This document shows, one piece after another, positions 42,650-51,443 of a DNA stretch of 64,000 nucleotides. Origin of the DNA: Cacconaster sp045617505 (GTDB taxonomy: Bacteria; Bacteroidota; Bacteroidia; Bacteroidales; UBA932); contig JAZLIS010000103.1 of the NCBI GenBank assembly GCA_045617505.1, positions 1-64,000 on the forward strand. The letters run 5' to 3'. Under the pieces are notes generated by a model. That model saw only the letters and a program-made list of their open reading frames with translations. It searched no databases and had not been told where the DNA came from. The stretch's first letter is position 1, and the number at the start of each line of letters is the position of its first letter. Position numbers and translations under genes: made by a program.

Positions 42650-43051
42650 ATGTTACCATATTTCAGATTCCACCACACAGGAGTTGCTGTCTTTGATATC
42701 GATGCCACAGCCAAGTTCTATCTTGATGCCGGCTATTCAAAAACCGAGACTGTGTATGATCCGCACCAGAATGTCTATATCTGCTTCCTCACCAAAGAGG
42801 GGATGCCGATGATAGAACTGCTTGCGCCAAAGGATGAGACTTCGCCTGTCACCAAGACCTTGGACAAGAGTGGTGTTACGCCATACCATTTCTGCTATGA
42901 GGTGGATGACATCAATCAGGCAATTGCTGACCTCAGGAAATTGAAATTCGTTCCACTGATCAAGCCAGTGGAAGCTTGTGCCATCAATGACAAGAAGGTC
43001 TGTTTTCTTTTCAACAAACAAGCCGGACTAATTGAATTGGTGGAGGCATAA
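42650..43051 (+). CDS. VOC-family (glyoxalase/epimerase-fold) protein
   Basis: 133 residues made of two beta-alpha-beta-beta-beta repeats: FHHTGVAVFDIDATAKFYLDAGY and later TPYHFCYEVDDINQAI. Metal-ligand candidates are His8/His9 at the N-terminus, E55 (MIELL), H70ish in YHFCYE and the terminal E of IELVE. The layout resembles methylmalonyl-CoA epimerase. In this cassette it could epimerise or isomerise an acyl intermediate. It begins one base after the KAS III stop. Confidence 0.78.
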   Translation: MLPYFRFHHTGVAVFDIDATAKFYLDAGYSKTETVYDPHQNVYICFLTKEGMPMIELLAPKDETSPVTKTLDKSGVTPYHFCYEVDDINQAIADLRKLKFVPLIKPVEACAINDKKVCFLFNKQAGLIELVEA

Positions 43052-43054
43052 ACT

Positions 43055-44635
43055 ATGAACTACTTCGTTTTCAGAAACAATACCATCGAACGCTTTTTCC
43101 CGAAGGAGTATCAGTTCTCGGGATATGACGACATTTCCTTTATACCATCGGATGCCGAAGGGTATGTGTGGTACTATCAGGTGCCAATCAAATATAACCA
43201 GAAGGTACTTGCAGAGGAGATTAACGGCTATGCCCAGAAACTCTCGTTCGTTCTGAGCCAGATAGACAGCAGGAAGACGGTCATCGCCCTTACGATGGAC
43301 AGCCTCTATGCCGTTCCGTTTACGGAGGATGACTACAGCCTGCAGTCGGCTATTGCCAATTATAATCTTGCGCTTTACAACATCGAGCGTCAACACTCTA
43401 ATATGAAGGTGATTGACATCACCGAGTTCACGCGCAAATATGCGGTAGCCGAACTCTTCGACTGGAAATTCTATTTCATCAGTCAAATGGGAATGAACCC
43501 GAAACTCTCACGCGACTTTGCCGCCTGGTGGGAGAAGAAACTCTCGTCAGTGGCTTTGAAGCGCAAGAAGTGTCTGATGCTGGATTTGGACAACACCCTT
43601 TGGGGTGGAGTGCTTGGTGAGGAAGGTATAAATGGTATCAAAATAGGTGGCGATTATCCCGGAAAGGCGTTCCTCTATTTTCAGGAGGCACTTCTGGAAC
43701 TTTCGCGCCAAGGAGTGATTCTGACCGTATGCTCCAAGAATAACGAGCAAGACGTGCTGGATGCGTGGGAGAAGAATCCGTTCATTGTGCTGAAGAAAGA
43801 GCAGTTTGCCGCATATCGCATCAACTGGACAGATAAGGCTACCAATATCAAAGAGTTGGCGGAAGAGTTGAACATCGGGCTTGACAGTTTTGTGTTTGTG
43901 GATGACAATCCTACAGAAAGAGAGCTCATCAAACAGCTGCTTCCTATGGTTGCCGTTCCCGATTTTCCAGCCCAACCTTACGAACTGCCTGTATTCTTCA
44001 AGCAGTTGGTGGAGGGCTACTTCAAGGTGTATTCCATCACCGATGAGGACAAGAAGAAAACCGAGCAGTACAAGGCCAATGCCGCCAGGGTTCAGGCTCA
44101 GCACTCGTTCACCGATTTCAGCGCATTCCTTGAGTCGCTGGACATTCAGATAGGCGTTGAGGCTGCCAATGAGTTCAATATCCAGCGAATCGCTCAGATG
44201 ACTCAGAAGACCAACCAGTTCAATCTGACCACAAAGCGCTATACCGATGCTGATGTCCGTGGGTTTGTGGAAAATGGCTGGAAGATCTGGTGCATCAGTG
44301 TGGCTGATAAGTTCGGGGATAACGGCATTACGGGATGCATAATGGTAACACCTTCGGGCGAGATAGACACCTTCCTTTTGAGTTGCCGGATTCTCGGCAA
44401 AGGCATTGAGATTGCCTTTGTGAAGAAAGTTTTTGTTTTGCTCAAAGAGGCTGGCATCTCCGTGTTGAAAGCCAAATACATTCCTACCGCCAAGAACGCA
44501 CAGGTCAAGGAATTCTGGGAGAAAGTTGGATTCGCTTGTGTGGCTGAGTCCGAGGATGGAGCCAAAGATTATGAACTGATGTTGGCTGATGCCGACCTCG
44601 AAATAGAAAAGTACTATCACATAAATTTGAAGTAA
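43055..44635 (+). CDS. FkbH-like HAD-IIIC enzyme (glyceryl-ACP loading type)
   Basis: 526 residues. The N-terminal region (about 1-165) is SGNH-like or linker. The HAD domain has D177-L-D179-N-T (LMLDLDNTLWGG), motif CSKNNEQD near 226 and D283-D284 (FVDDNPTERE). The C-terminal part (about 390-526) is GNAT-like. FkbH enzymes load a three-carbon glyceryl unit from 1,3-bisphosphoglycerate onto an ACP, as in methoxymalonyl-ACP synthesis. The gene is one base before an ACP gene, the expected partner. Confidence 0.88.
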   Translation: MNYFVFRNNTIERFFPKEYQFSGYDDISFIPSDAEGYVWYYQVPIKYNQKVLAEEINGYAQKLSFVLSQIDSRKTVIALTMDSLYAVPFTEDDYSLQSAIANYNLALYNIERQHSNMKVIDITEFTRKYAVAELFDWKFYFISQMGMNPKLSRDFAAWWEKKLSSVALKRKKCLMLDLDNTLWGGVLGEEGINGIKIGGDYPGKAFLYFQEALLELSRQGVILTVCSKNNEQDVLDAWEKNPFIVLKKEQFAAYRINWTDKATNIKELAEELNIGLDSFVFVDDNPTERELIKQLLPMVAVPDFPAQPYELPVFFKQLVEGYFKVYSITDEDKKKTEQYKANAARVQAQHSFTDFSAFLESLDIQIGVEAANEFNIQRIAQMTQKTNQFNLTTKRYTDADVRGFVENGWKIWCISVADKFGDNGITGCIMVTPSGEIDTFLLSCRILGKGIEIAFVKKVFVLLKEAGISVLKAKYIPTAKNAQVKEFWEKVGFACVAESEDGAKDYELMLADADLEIEKYYHINLK

Positions 44636-44636
44636 T

Positions 44637-44861
44637 ATGACACTTGAAGAAAGAGTATTGGATGTTTTGAAGAACACCTTCGAACTTGATACAGTAGATA
44701 ACACCTGCTCCCAGAAGACCTGCGAAAAGTGGGATTCGATGGGACAGCTCAACCTTGTTGTTGAACTCGAAACCGAGTTTGACGTGTCGCTCGAACCCGA
44801 AGAAATTGGGGAGATGACCAACGTGGAATCGATAGTCCATATATTAAAAGGAAAGTATTAG
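44637..44861 (+). CDS. Acyl carrier protein (second of two)
   Basis: 74 residues. The phosphopantetheine site is canonical: EKWDSMGQLNL with Ser34. It follows the FkbH-like gene by one base and is the probable acceptor of the glyceryl unit. This ends the tightly packed acyl cassette; a 247-bp gap follows. Confidence 0.88.
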   Translation: MTLEERVLDVLKNTFELDTVDNTCSQKTCEKWDSMGQLNLVVELETEFDVSLEPEEIGEMTNVESIVHILKGKY

Positions 44862-45059
44862 AATCTGTTTTGAAATCACGCAAGGACTTACACCAAGAAA
44901 GATAAACTCTGATAATCTGACAAATATCGTTATGATATCAAGCGTTTCTGCGATAATTGGAACTAAAGACCATACGGTATACTGCCGTGAAAGGCTCAGG
45001 TGGGAATCAATGGATTTACAAAAGTGTTGCGCACACTCGACAAATATTATAGAAAAGTG

Positions 45060-45090
45060 TTGCTTGTAAACAACATATTTTCTATATTTG
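45060..45090 (+). promoter_or_regulatory. Promoter for the ATPase gene at 45109
   Basis: TTG (45060-45062), a 20-bp spacer and TATATTTG (45083-45090) lie 18 bases before the ATG. The rest of the 247-bp gap (44862-45108) holds no gene I can support. Confidence 0.55.
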
Positions 45091-45108
45091 CGCACTAAAT
45101 GAAAACTT

Positions 45109-46353
45109 ATGGATGACTTGTTTCTGAAGCATAACAGGCTGATAGCCAATACTCCGACAAAGATTATCAGGGGTCAGATGCAGGCGGTCAACTGGGATTC
45201 GAGCTTGATTTGCATCCAAGGTGCAAAGGGCGTGGGGAAATCGACTTTGCTCAAGCAGTTTGTGAAGTTGAACTACAAGCCTGGCGACCGGGCTGTGCTG
45301 TATTGTTCGGCTGACTCGGTCTATTTTTCATCACATTCCCTCCTTGAGCTGGCCGACAAGTTCTGCATCAACGGAGGAGAGAGGCTTATCATCGATGAGA
45401 TTCATAAGTATCCGGAATGGAGCAAGGAAATAAAGGAGATATATGAGATTTATCCTGAATTGAAGGTCGTGATAAGCGGTTCTTCGCTGCTGCAGCTGCT
45501 GGAGGGTGATGCGGACTTGTCGAGGCGTTATGTCAAGCATACGATGAAGGGTCTGTCGCTCTGCGAGTTCCTGCGTTTCTACAAGGGGATTGAGCTGCCG
45601 ATGTGGAGTCTGGAGGAGATTCTTGGCAATGCTCCGGCAATCTGTGCTGAGGTCAATGCCGCCTGCAAGCCTGTGAAGCATTTCAAGGAGTATCTGCAAT
45701 TCGGGTATTATCCGTTCTTCTTGGAAAGCCGTGTGGACTATTATACGAAGCTGGAGCAGGTGGTGAATTATATCGTGGATACGGAACTTCCGCAAATCTG
45801 TGGGGTGGATGTGGCCAACTTGCGTAAAATCAAGGCTCTGATTTCCATTATCTGCAATGCCGTGCCTTTCGAGCTCGATGCCAAGAAGCTGGCGGGGGCG
45901 ATTGAGGTGTCGAGGGATACGGTCATCGAGTATCTGCAGGATCTGGACAAGGCCGACATATTCAATCTGATTTATTCTGAGAAGAAAAGCATTGGCAAGT
46001 TGACCAAGCCGGACAAGATTTATATGGAGAACCCCAACCTACTGTATGCGCTTGCGCCAGCCAGTGTGGAGATAGGTACGGCCCGCGAGACGTTTGCCGT
46101 CAGCAGTCTGATGCGTGCTCACGATGTGGAATATGGTAAGGAGCACGGTGATTTCAAGGTGGATTCGAAGTATGTGTTCGAGATTGGTGGGGCGGGCAAG
46201 GATTTCCGCCAGATAGCCGGAATCAAGGACTCATACGTCTTTGCCGATGACCTGGAATATCCCGATGGGGCAAAGCTTCCGCTTTGGCTGCTGGGGTTTG
46301 AGAACACACCCCTGACTAAAAATTTTCAAGCCTGGAGCACTTGCGAAACTTAA
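45109..46353 (+). CDS. AAA ATPase with DUF4143-type domain (second of three ATPases)
   Basis: 414 residues. Walker A GAKGVGKST (38-46), Walker B RLIIDEIHKYPEW and the sensor KVVISGSSLLQL mark the AAA_14 family. The C-terminal part contains the DUF4143-like segments DKIYMENPNLLYAL and a short nuclease-like SKYVFEIGGAGK. It is a distant relative of the gene at 32740. It has its own promoter and separates the acyl cassette from the next glycosyltransferases. Its cellular role is unknown. Confidence 0.82.
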   Translation: MDDLFLKHNRLIANTPTKIIRGQMQAVNWDSSLICIQGAKGVGKSTLLKQFVKLNYKPGDRAVLYCSADSVYFSSHSLLELADKFCINGGERLIIDEIHKYPEWSKEIKEIYEIYPELKVVISGSSLLQLLEGDADLSRRYVKHTMKGLSLCEFLRFYKGIELPMWSLEEILGNAPAICAEVNAACKPVKHFKEYLQFGYYPFFLESRVDYYTKLEQVVNYIVDTELPQICGVDVANLRKIKALISIICNAVPFELDAKKLAGAIEVSRDTVIEYLQDLDKADIFNLIYSEKKSIGKLTKPDKIYMENPNLLYALAPASVEIGTARETFAVSSLMRAHDVEYGKEHGDFKVDSKYVFEIGGAGKDFRQIAGIKDSYVFADDLEYPDGAKLPLWLLGFENTPLTKNFQAWSTCET

Positions 46354-46389
46354 ATTAATGACTTATTTTGCTTTTTATAGAATTTAAAA

Positions 46390-47442
46390 ATGAAAGAAGA
46401 TAGCAGCTATATTAAAAAGTGCAAGGTCCTCGTCACATGTATGACCTACAATCACAGCAAGTATATTACTGATGCTTTGAATGGTTTTGCAATGCAAAAA
46501 ACCGACTTCCCGTTTGTCTGTCTGGTAATGGATGATGCAAGCACTGACGGAGAGCAGGAGGTTATCCGTGATTTTCTGAACAAAGAGTGTCTGATGGACA
46601 AAGCCGAACATTATGATCACGAATTGGCCGATATCGTAATCGCAGAACACAAAACAAATCTGAATTGCAAGTTTGCTATTTACTTCCTTAAAGTCAACTT
46701 ATATAACACAAACAAGAAGGAGCCTCTTGTTAAAGAGTGGCAAGCACATTGCCCTTATATCGCTCTTTGCGAGGGAGATGATTATTGGATTGATCCATTA
46801 AAGTTGCAAAAACAGGTAGATTATATGGATAAGCATCAGAAATGCACACTATGCTTCACAAATGGCTTATGTTATAAAGATAGCTTGTTTGAGAAACGAG
46901 TTGTACCATACGATTCAATTAATGTCCCGTATTATAAAAAAGGAAATTCCGATTATTCTTTCGAAGAGATGCTCGGCTTAGACTATGTGCCCACAGCCAG
47001 TTTGCTATTTAGAACCAACATAATTTCAAACATCCCAAACCTTCCGTCTGATTGCTTCTCTGGAGACACATACTATAGATTATATGCAACCAGTAAAGGC
47101 TACGCACACTTTATTGACCAAGACACTTGTGTTTATAATATTGGCATCAATTCATCAATAACGACAAACTGGCTAAATAATATATCATTATATAGAAAAT
47201 TTAAAGAATCATTTGTCAAAATGCTCGAAGCAATGAATAAAATCACAGAGTATCAATATTCTAAATGTCTCAATGCCGCCATATGCCGGGAAAAAACACG
47301 CTTTTATAAAGATGACAACGATTGGGAGAATTTATATTCCAAAACTATTAGAGAATATATGTCTACAAAATCTCTGTCTGAGAGGTTTAGATATTACGCA
47401 TTCCCTATCACAAAAAGAATCAGAACTATTTTTCAGAAATAG
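46390..47442 (+). CDS. Glycosyltransferase, GT2 family
   Basis: 350 residues, GT-A fold. The nucleotide-sugar site begins VLVTCMTYNHSKYITDALNGF, and DDASTDG follows; the DxD-like motif is EGDDYWIDPLKLQKQ. The sequence LVMDDASTDGEQEVI is characteristic of family 2. It is AT-rich compared with neighbours, as is common for glycosyltransferases in O-antigen loci. It precedes a GT4 gene by 11 bases. Confidence 0.88.
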   Translation: MKEDSSYIKKCKVLVTCMTYNHSKYITDALNGFAMQKTDFPFVCLVMDDASTDGEQEVIRDFLNKECLMDKAEHYDHELADIVIAEHKTNLNCKFAIYFLKVNLYNTNKKEPLVKEWQAHCPYIALCEGDDYWIDPLKLQKQVDYMDKHQKCTLCFTNGLCYKDSLFEKRVVPYDSINVPYYKKGNSDYSFEEMLGLDYVPTASLLFRTNIISNIPNLPSDCFSGDTYYRLYATSKGYAHFIDQDTCVYNIGINSSITTNWLNNISLYRKFKESFVKMLEAMNKITEYQYSKCLNAAICREKTRFYKDDNDWENLYSKTIREYMSTKSLSERFRYYAFPITKRIRTIFQK

Positions 47443-47453
47443 TATATACTGCA

Positions 47454-48572
47454 ATGGTTGACTCAAATAGCAAGATAAAAGTACTAGAAGTTGTAAATGC
47501 TTTCACCCGTGGAGGCACGGAAAGTTTTATTATCAACAACCTCTTAAAATTAAATCAAGAAAGGTATTCTATCACAATTGCTATCCTCGCATCTAATTTT
47601 AGTCCATATGAGGAATTAGCAAGAAATAAGGGTTGGAATATCGTATTTTTGGATGCTTGTTTTGCCAAAGGAAATATAGTCAATGCTTTCAAGCGGCTAT
47701 ACAAGTTTATTAAATATGGCAAATTTGATGTTGTTCATTCTCATATTGATATATACAATGCATATCCTATGCTGGCCGCATATCTTAATCGGACAGAAAA
47801 GAGGATATCACATTCCCACAGTTCATCTTTTTTTATTAATGGGAGCTTCAAAAGAAGATTTTATTACAATGTTTTTTTGAGAGAAATTATCGTACTATTT
47901 TCAACAGAGCGTTGCGCATGTAGCAAAGAGGCAGGAATACAATTATATGGGAAGAAGCGATTTAAAATTATTCACAATGGAATAGACTTATCCAGATTTT
48001 CTGGCAAGGTTTCTCTTCCCAATGACATATTTCTACCTATTAATTGTAAAATTTATGGGAGTATTTCAAGATATGACGAGAACAAGAACCTTCCTTTTGT
48101 TGTAGATGTCTTTAATGAAATCCATAAAATAGAACCAAATAGTTTTCTACTTCTAGGAGGTGTTGATGGAAGTACAAAAGAAATTGCCTTAAAGAAAATT
48201 AAAGACTATTCCCTATGCGAATGTGTAAGAGAAATAGGAGAACGCTGTGATGTGCCTCAAATATTACACTATATTGACTGCTTTCTTTTCCCCTCAAAAA
48301 AAGAGGGATTAGGAATTATTCTTCTCGAATGCCAGGCAAGTGGAGTTCACGTGGTAACCTCTACAGGAGTTACTGATGCCGTAGACGTTGGATTGGATCT
48401 AGTAGATTTTGTAGACTTGTCTCAGCCGATTGCACAATGGGCAACCATATCTATTAAGGCTATGAGGAAAGATCTTGGATTTGACCGTATCAAAAAAGCT
48501 TTTACTGAAAATAAATTTGACATAGAATGTAGTGTGAAAGAACTCGAAAGAATATATTCATCCAGACGTTGA
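47454..48572 (+). CDS. Glycosyltransferase, GT4 family
   Basis: 372 residues, GT-B fold. The N-terminal KVLEVVNAFTRGGTESFIIN is the glycine-rich acceptor loop; the donor domain has YGSISRYDENKNLPFVVDVF and FPSKKEGLGIILLECQASG, with the E-x7-E type pair. It is the last rightward gene of the locus; the next genes run leftward and the two stops are only six bases apart. Confidence 0.88.
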   Translation: MVDSNSKIKVLEVVNAFTRGGTESFIINNLLKLNQERYSITIAILASNFSPYEELARNKGWNIVFLDACFAKGNIVNAFKRLYKFIKYGKFDVVHSHIDIYNAYPMLAAYLNRTEKRISHSHSSSFFINGSFKRRFYYNVFLREIIVLFSTERCACSKEAGIQLYGKKRFKIIHNGIDLSRFSGKVSLPNDIFLPINCKIYGSISRYDENKNLPFVVDVFNEIHKIEPNSFLLLGGVDGSTKEIALKKIKDYSLCECVREIGERCDVPQILHYIDCFLFPSKKEGLGIILLECQASGVHVVTSTGVTDAVDVGLDLVDFVDLSQPIAQWATISIKAMRKDLGFDRIKKAFTENKFDIECSVKELERIYSSRR

Positions 48573-48577
48573 TTATT

Positions 48578-49774
48578 TCATGAGAAATAAGTCAAGTAAC
48601 ATTTAAATTTATCTCTGAAATCGTACCGAGACGCTATCATACAACAATTAAAATCACTTTTCTTAGCCTTATCAACTAATGAAAGCACAGTGCGTAACAG
48701 GTCTTCATAATTATCCTTATCAACTACAACGCCACAAGAATTATCGATAATTTCCGGGCATCCTCCTGTTCTATAGGTAATTACAGGAGTACCACAGGCC
48801 AACGCTTCTATATTAACGAGGCCTAAAACCTCCTCACGAGTTGGATTCACGAACACATCAGCTGTAGTATATATTTCAGCAAGTTCTACTTTGTTGTTTG
48901 TGCGGTGTATTGAGATTATATTCTTCGGCAGACACTTTTCAACATTATCATCTGTCCCGACTAATACTATTCTATACGAATCGTCCAAGTCGTAGGCAAG
49001 TCTAACAAAGACGTCCAACCCCTTTCTCTGACCCCACCCAAATGCAACACCGAGCACAATTTTTGTGTCCTGCAAATCATAGTGTTGTCTGAAGTTACTT
49101 CCGCAAGGTTTAAACACTGTCAAATCAATTCCATTATTAATCACAACTATATGATATCCTTTCAGATATGACTGTTTCACAATATCAGCAAGCCACCGTG
49201 AAGGTGTGACGATTGTCATATCCGGTACCCCAAGAAAACAGGATTTCTTGATGCGATGCATTCTTGAAGAATTGTCAATGAAACTGTCAGGATACTCCCG
49301 ATGCTGAGGACATTTGGAACATTCCGTTTTCCATTTTTCGCAACCAATCATATCAAAATGAGGACAGTGCCCGGTAATAGCCCAACAATCATGCATAGTC
49401 CAAACAACCTTTATTTGGTTGTCTTTAATAAACTTGAATAGGATGGGCAAGTTTAGATACCACCCATGAATTACGTGTAGATGTATTGCTTGCACACCAA
49501 ATTGACGGAGTTTCCTAACCAGTTTTTTTGTCGCATTCCGATAAAGTAAGTCATCGCATCCGAAGATTTTTGAAATAAGAATATTCAGATTTCGTACTAT
49601 TCTATTTCCTATAATATACGATTCTTCAACCTTTTTGGACAGATTCTTTTTCGTTGCAGGATAGCAAATCAGAACTTGATCTCCTCTTTCTCTTAATAGA
49701 TCAGCAATACCCAACATAATTGTGCCGGTACTGCCGTAATTTGAAGTATTGATTTCTGCCACTTTCATATTCAC
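48578..49774 (-). CDS. Glycosyltransferase, GT4 family
   Basis: 398 residues. The opening KVAEINTSNYGSTGTIMLGIADLLRERG and TMHDCWAITGHCPHFDMIGC are typical of the Bacteroidota WcaL-like or colanic-type GT4 subgroup. The four cysteines around CEKWKTECSKC may bind a metal. The donor domain has GVAFGWGQRKGLDVF and NPTREEVLGLVNIEALACG. The start overlaps the end of the upstream GT2 gene by four bases. Confidence 0.88.
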   Translation of the reverse strand: MNMKVAEINTSNYGSTGTIMLGIADLLRERGDQVLICYPATKKNLSKKVEESYIIGNRIVRNLNILISKIFGCDDLLYRNATKKLVRKLRQFGVQAIHLHVIHGWYLNLPILFKFIKDNQIKVVWTMHDCWAITGHCPHFDMIGCEKWKTECSKCPQHREYPDSFIDNSSRMHRIKKSCFLGVPDMTIVTPSRWLADIVKQSYLKGYHIVVINNGIDLTVFKPCGSNFRQHYDLQDTKIVLGVAFGWGQRKGLDVFVRLAYDLDDSYRIVLVGTDDNVEKCLPKNIISIHRTNNKVELAEIYTTADVFVNPTREEVLGLVNIEALACGTPVITYRTGGCPEIIDNSCGVVVDKDNYEDLLRTVLSLVDKAKKSDFNCCMIASRYDFRDKFKCYLTYFS

Positions 49775-50559
49775 AGCGCCTTATAGTGTTTTGCCACAAA
49801 TCTGAAGAAAGGTATCCTGATAAATTTCGGCATACATTTCTTGACTGCTCTGACGATGGATTTCCTCAAGAGATGGGATTTTCTTTCTTTGGAAACATCA
49901 ATGCCTCTGGCTTCAATAATATTAAACATTTCATTTGCAGATGCCTTATAGTGCCTGAAGGTGGCGCCATCATCCATTTCCACCTTGGCTACAAGGCGGT
50001 TGCAATAGGAAAACTTATAGTCATTAAGATAGAAATAAGACAATTGTTCAAAGTCTGCGGCATATCTGTACTTCGTATCAAACTTATGTGCCCTCAGCAA
50101 CTCAGTTTTAACAAATGAAGCCTGATGGGATATGCTCATCTTGTTGTTCAGATACGCCTGTTTGGGACGCACAATGAAAGAACCGTATTCGAAAATCTGC
50201 TCAGAATCACCGTAAACCACGTCGGCACCCGGATTTGCCTGGATAAAAGCGGCGACGTCGGTTAAAACCCGATTGTCGGCAAAAACATCTCCGGCATTCA
50301 GAAACAATACATAATCGCCTTGGGCAGCATCTATGCCTTTATTCATTCCAAAATAGATGCCCCCGTCTTTTTCACTCACGTAATGCGCAATTCCGGAACG
50401 ATACTTTTCGATTATCTGTTGCGCTCCATCGGTGCTTCCTCCATCAATAATGACATACTCGATATTCTGATAGTCCTGATTGATGACGGACAGAATAGTC
50501 TTTTCAATAATGTTTCTGGTGTTAAAAGAAACAGTAACAATAGTTAGTAATGGACTCAT
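49771..50559 (-). CDS. Glycosyltransferase, GT2 family
   Basis: 262 residues. LLTIVTVSFNTRNIIEKTI and YVIIDGGSTDGAQQII define family 2; the DxD-like region is FLNAGDVFADNRVL and SHQASFVKTELL follows. It resembles WcaA-type transferases. It forms a two-gene leftward unit with the GT4 gene. Confidence 0.88.
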   Translation of the reverse strand: MSPLLTIVTVSFNTRNIIEKTILSVINQDYQNIEYVIIDGGSTDGAQQIIEKYRSGIAHYVSEKDGGIYFGMNKGIDAAQGDYVLFLNAGDVFADNRVLTDVAAFIQANPGADVVYGDSEQIFEYGSFIVRPKQAYLNNKMSISHQASFVKTELLRAHKFDTKYRYAADFEQLSYFYLNDYKFSYCNRLVAKVEMDDGATFRHYKASANEMFNIIEARGIDVSKERKSHLLRKSIVRAVKKCMPKFIRIPFFRFVAKHYKAL

Positions 50560-50589
50560 AGGTATATCTATAATGCGTACTCACAGTGA

Positions 50590-50655
50590 TTATCTCCACA
50601 TAAATAATTCGTTCTTCCCCTTCGTAATCCATCTCCCGAAGAATGGGCCTTCCAG
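50590..50655 (-). pseudogene. 3' remnant of an ATPase gene like the one at 51444
   Basis: On the minus strand the frame reads LEGPFFGRWITKGKNEL, then stop. The intact ATPase at 51444-52517 ends LEDPFFGRWVKEG. The DNA is nearly identical over 26 bp (50629-50654 against 51459-51484, three mismatches). A stop codon precedes the fragment, so it is not part of a gene. Confidence 0.65.
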
Positions 50656-50674
50656 TTTCTACTATACAAAAAAG

Positions 50675-50875
50675 TCATCTTACGAAAATCAATTCGTCTG
50701 CAAGTTGCTCGACTGTTTTTTCAAGATATGGAGAACCGGGACGGGTGATGTCATCAGCAATTTTTGACTGCATTACTATTGAAGCGGCATCACGAGGTGA
50801 GATGTTATGTTTCGATGCAATGTAGGCTGTCAAGTTCGAAAGAAGGCTATTGGCTTTGATAATAATATCGCTCAT
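50675..50875 (-). CDS. Small protein paired with an XRE regulator, unknown function
   Basis: 66 residues, helical: SDIIIKANSLLSNLTAYIASKH, NISPRDAASIVMQSKI, ADDITRPGSPYLEKT. I do not recognise the family with confidence. The ATG overlaps the stop of the XRE gene by four bases, and the two lie between short direct repeats of ATPase-gene sequence. The pairing suggests a toxin-antitoxin or regulator-effector cassette. Confidence 0.65.
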   Translation of the reverse strand: MSDIIIKANSLLSNLTAYIASKHNISPRDAASIVMQSKIADDITRPGSPYLEKTVEQLADELIFVR

Positions 50876-51360
50876 ATTAGATTCGTATCAGTTGTGATTG
50901 TACCCTTCCATATACGCCCACCATTATTATAGCATATAACCATAAGGTCTTTGACAACCTGAGCCCTTGGCAATGTCTGCTCAAGAAGAAAATTACTTTC
51001 CATAAAGTCAACTGCCTTATAAAGGAGCAGAAACTTAAAAGCATCAGAATTAGTCATACCATACTCTTGGGCAAACCAGAACGTTCCAATGGACAGGAAC
51101 TTGGATTTCAGGTCGCGGTTTATGGGACTCTCCTCATAGCCCGGAATCTGAATCACCATCCGCTCTCCCATCAATTCGATAAGAGCAGCTGACTCTTCTG
51201 CCGAGATTCTTTTTTGCCCGTTTTCAATCTTGCTGATTCCACTTTTGCTCATTCCCACCAGACGGCCCAACTGTTCTTGAGTCATATTTTTGGACTTGCG
51301 GACTGAAGAAATCTTGCTTCCAAGTATATTCGCCGTATCACAATCAAATTTCTGTTTCAT
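50872..51360 (-). CDS. XRE regulator with a DUF3791-like C-terminal domain
   Basis: 162 residues. XRE helix-turn-helix at about 13-68 (KISSVRKSKNMTQEQLGRLVGMSKSGISKIENGQK). The C-terminal half (FWFAQEYGMTNSDAFKFLLLYKAVDFM, then VKDLMVICYNNGGRI) resembles DUF3791 proteins, which are often encoded in putative toxin modules. A 28-bp perfect palindrome upstream (51405-51432) overlapping the promoter suggests self-repression. Confidence 0.75.
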   Translation of the reverse strand: MKQKFDCDTANILGSKISSVRKSKNMTQEQLGRLVGMSKSGISKIENGQKRISAEESAALIELMGERMVIQIPGYEESPINRDLKSKFLSIGTFWFAQEYGMTNSDAFKFLLLYKAVDFMESNFLLEQTLPRAQVVKDLMVICYNNGGRIWKGTITTDTNLI

Positions 51361-51394
51361 AATCCTACAAATCCTACAATACTACAATATGGGA

Positions 51395-51432
51395 CAAATA
51401 TAACAATAAGTTTCCAAATTTGGAAACTTATT
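51395..51432 (-). promoter_or_regulatory. Promoter with a perfect 28-bp palindromic operator
   Basis: TATATTTG on the minus strand at 51395-51402 is the -7 element for the XRE gene. Just upstream, AATAAGTTTCCAAA and its exact reverse complement form a 28-bp perfect palindrome (51405-51432) over the -33 region. A repressor dimer there would block the promoter. No other XRE gene is nearer. Confidence 0.7.
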
Positions 51433-51443
51433 ACAGAATATAC

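Noticed and set aside
43547..44821. Long open frame (424 codons) on the minus strand
   Set aside because: It is antisense to the FkbH-like gene, whose HAD motifs are intact; the antisense product has no recognisable motif.
44844..45149. 101-codon minus-strand frame across the gap before the ATPase gene
   Set aside because: Runs through the start of the ATPase gene and its promoter; no ribosome binding site or family resemblance.
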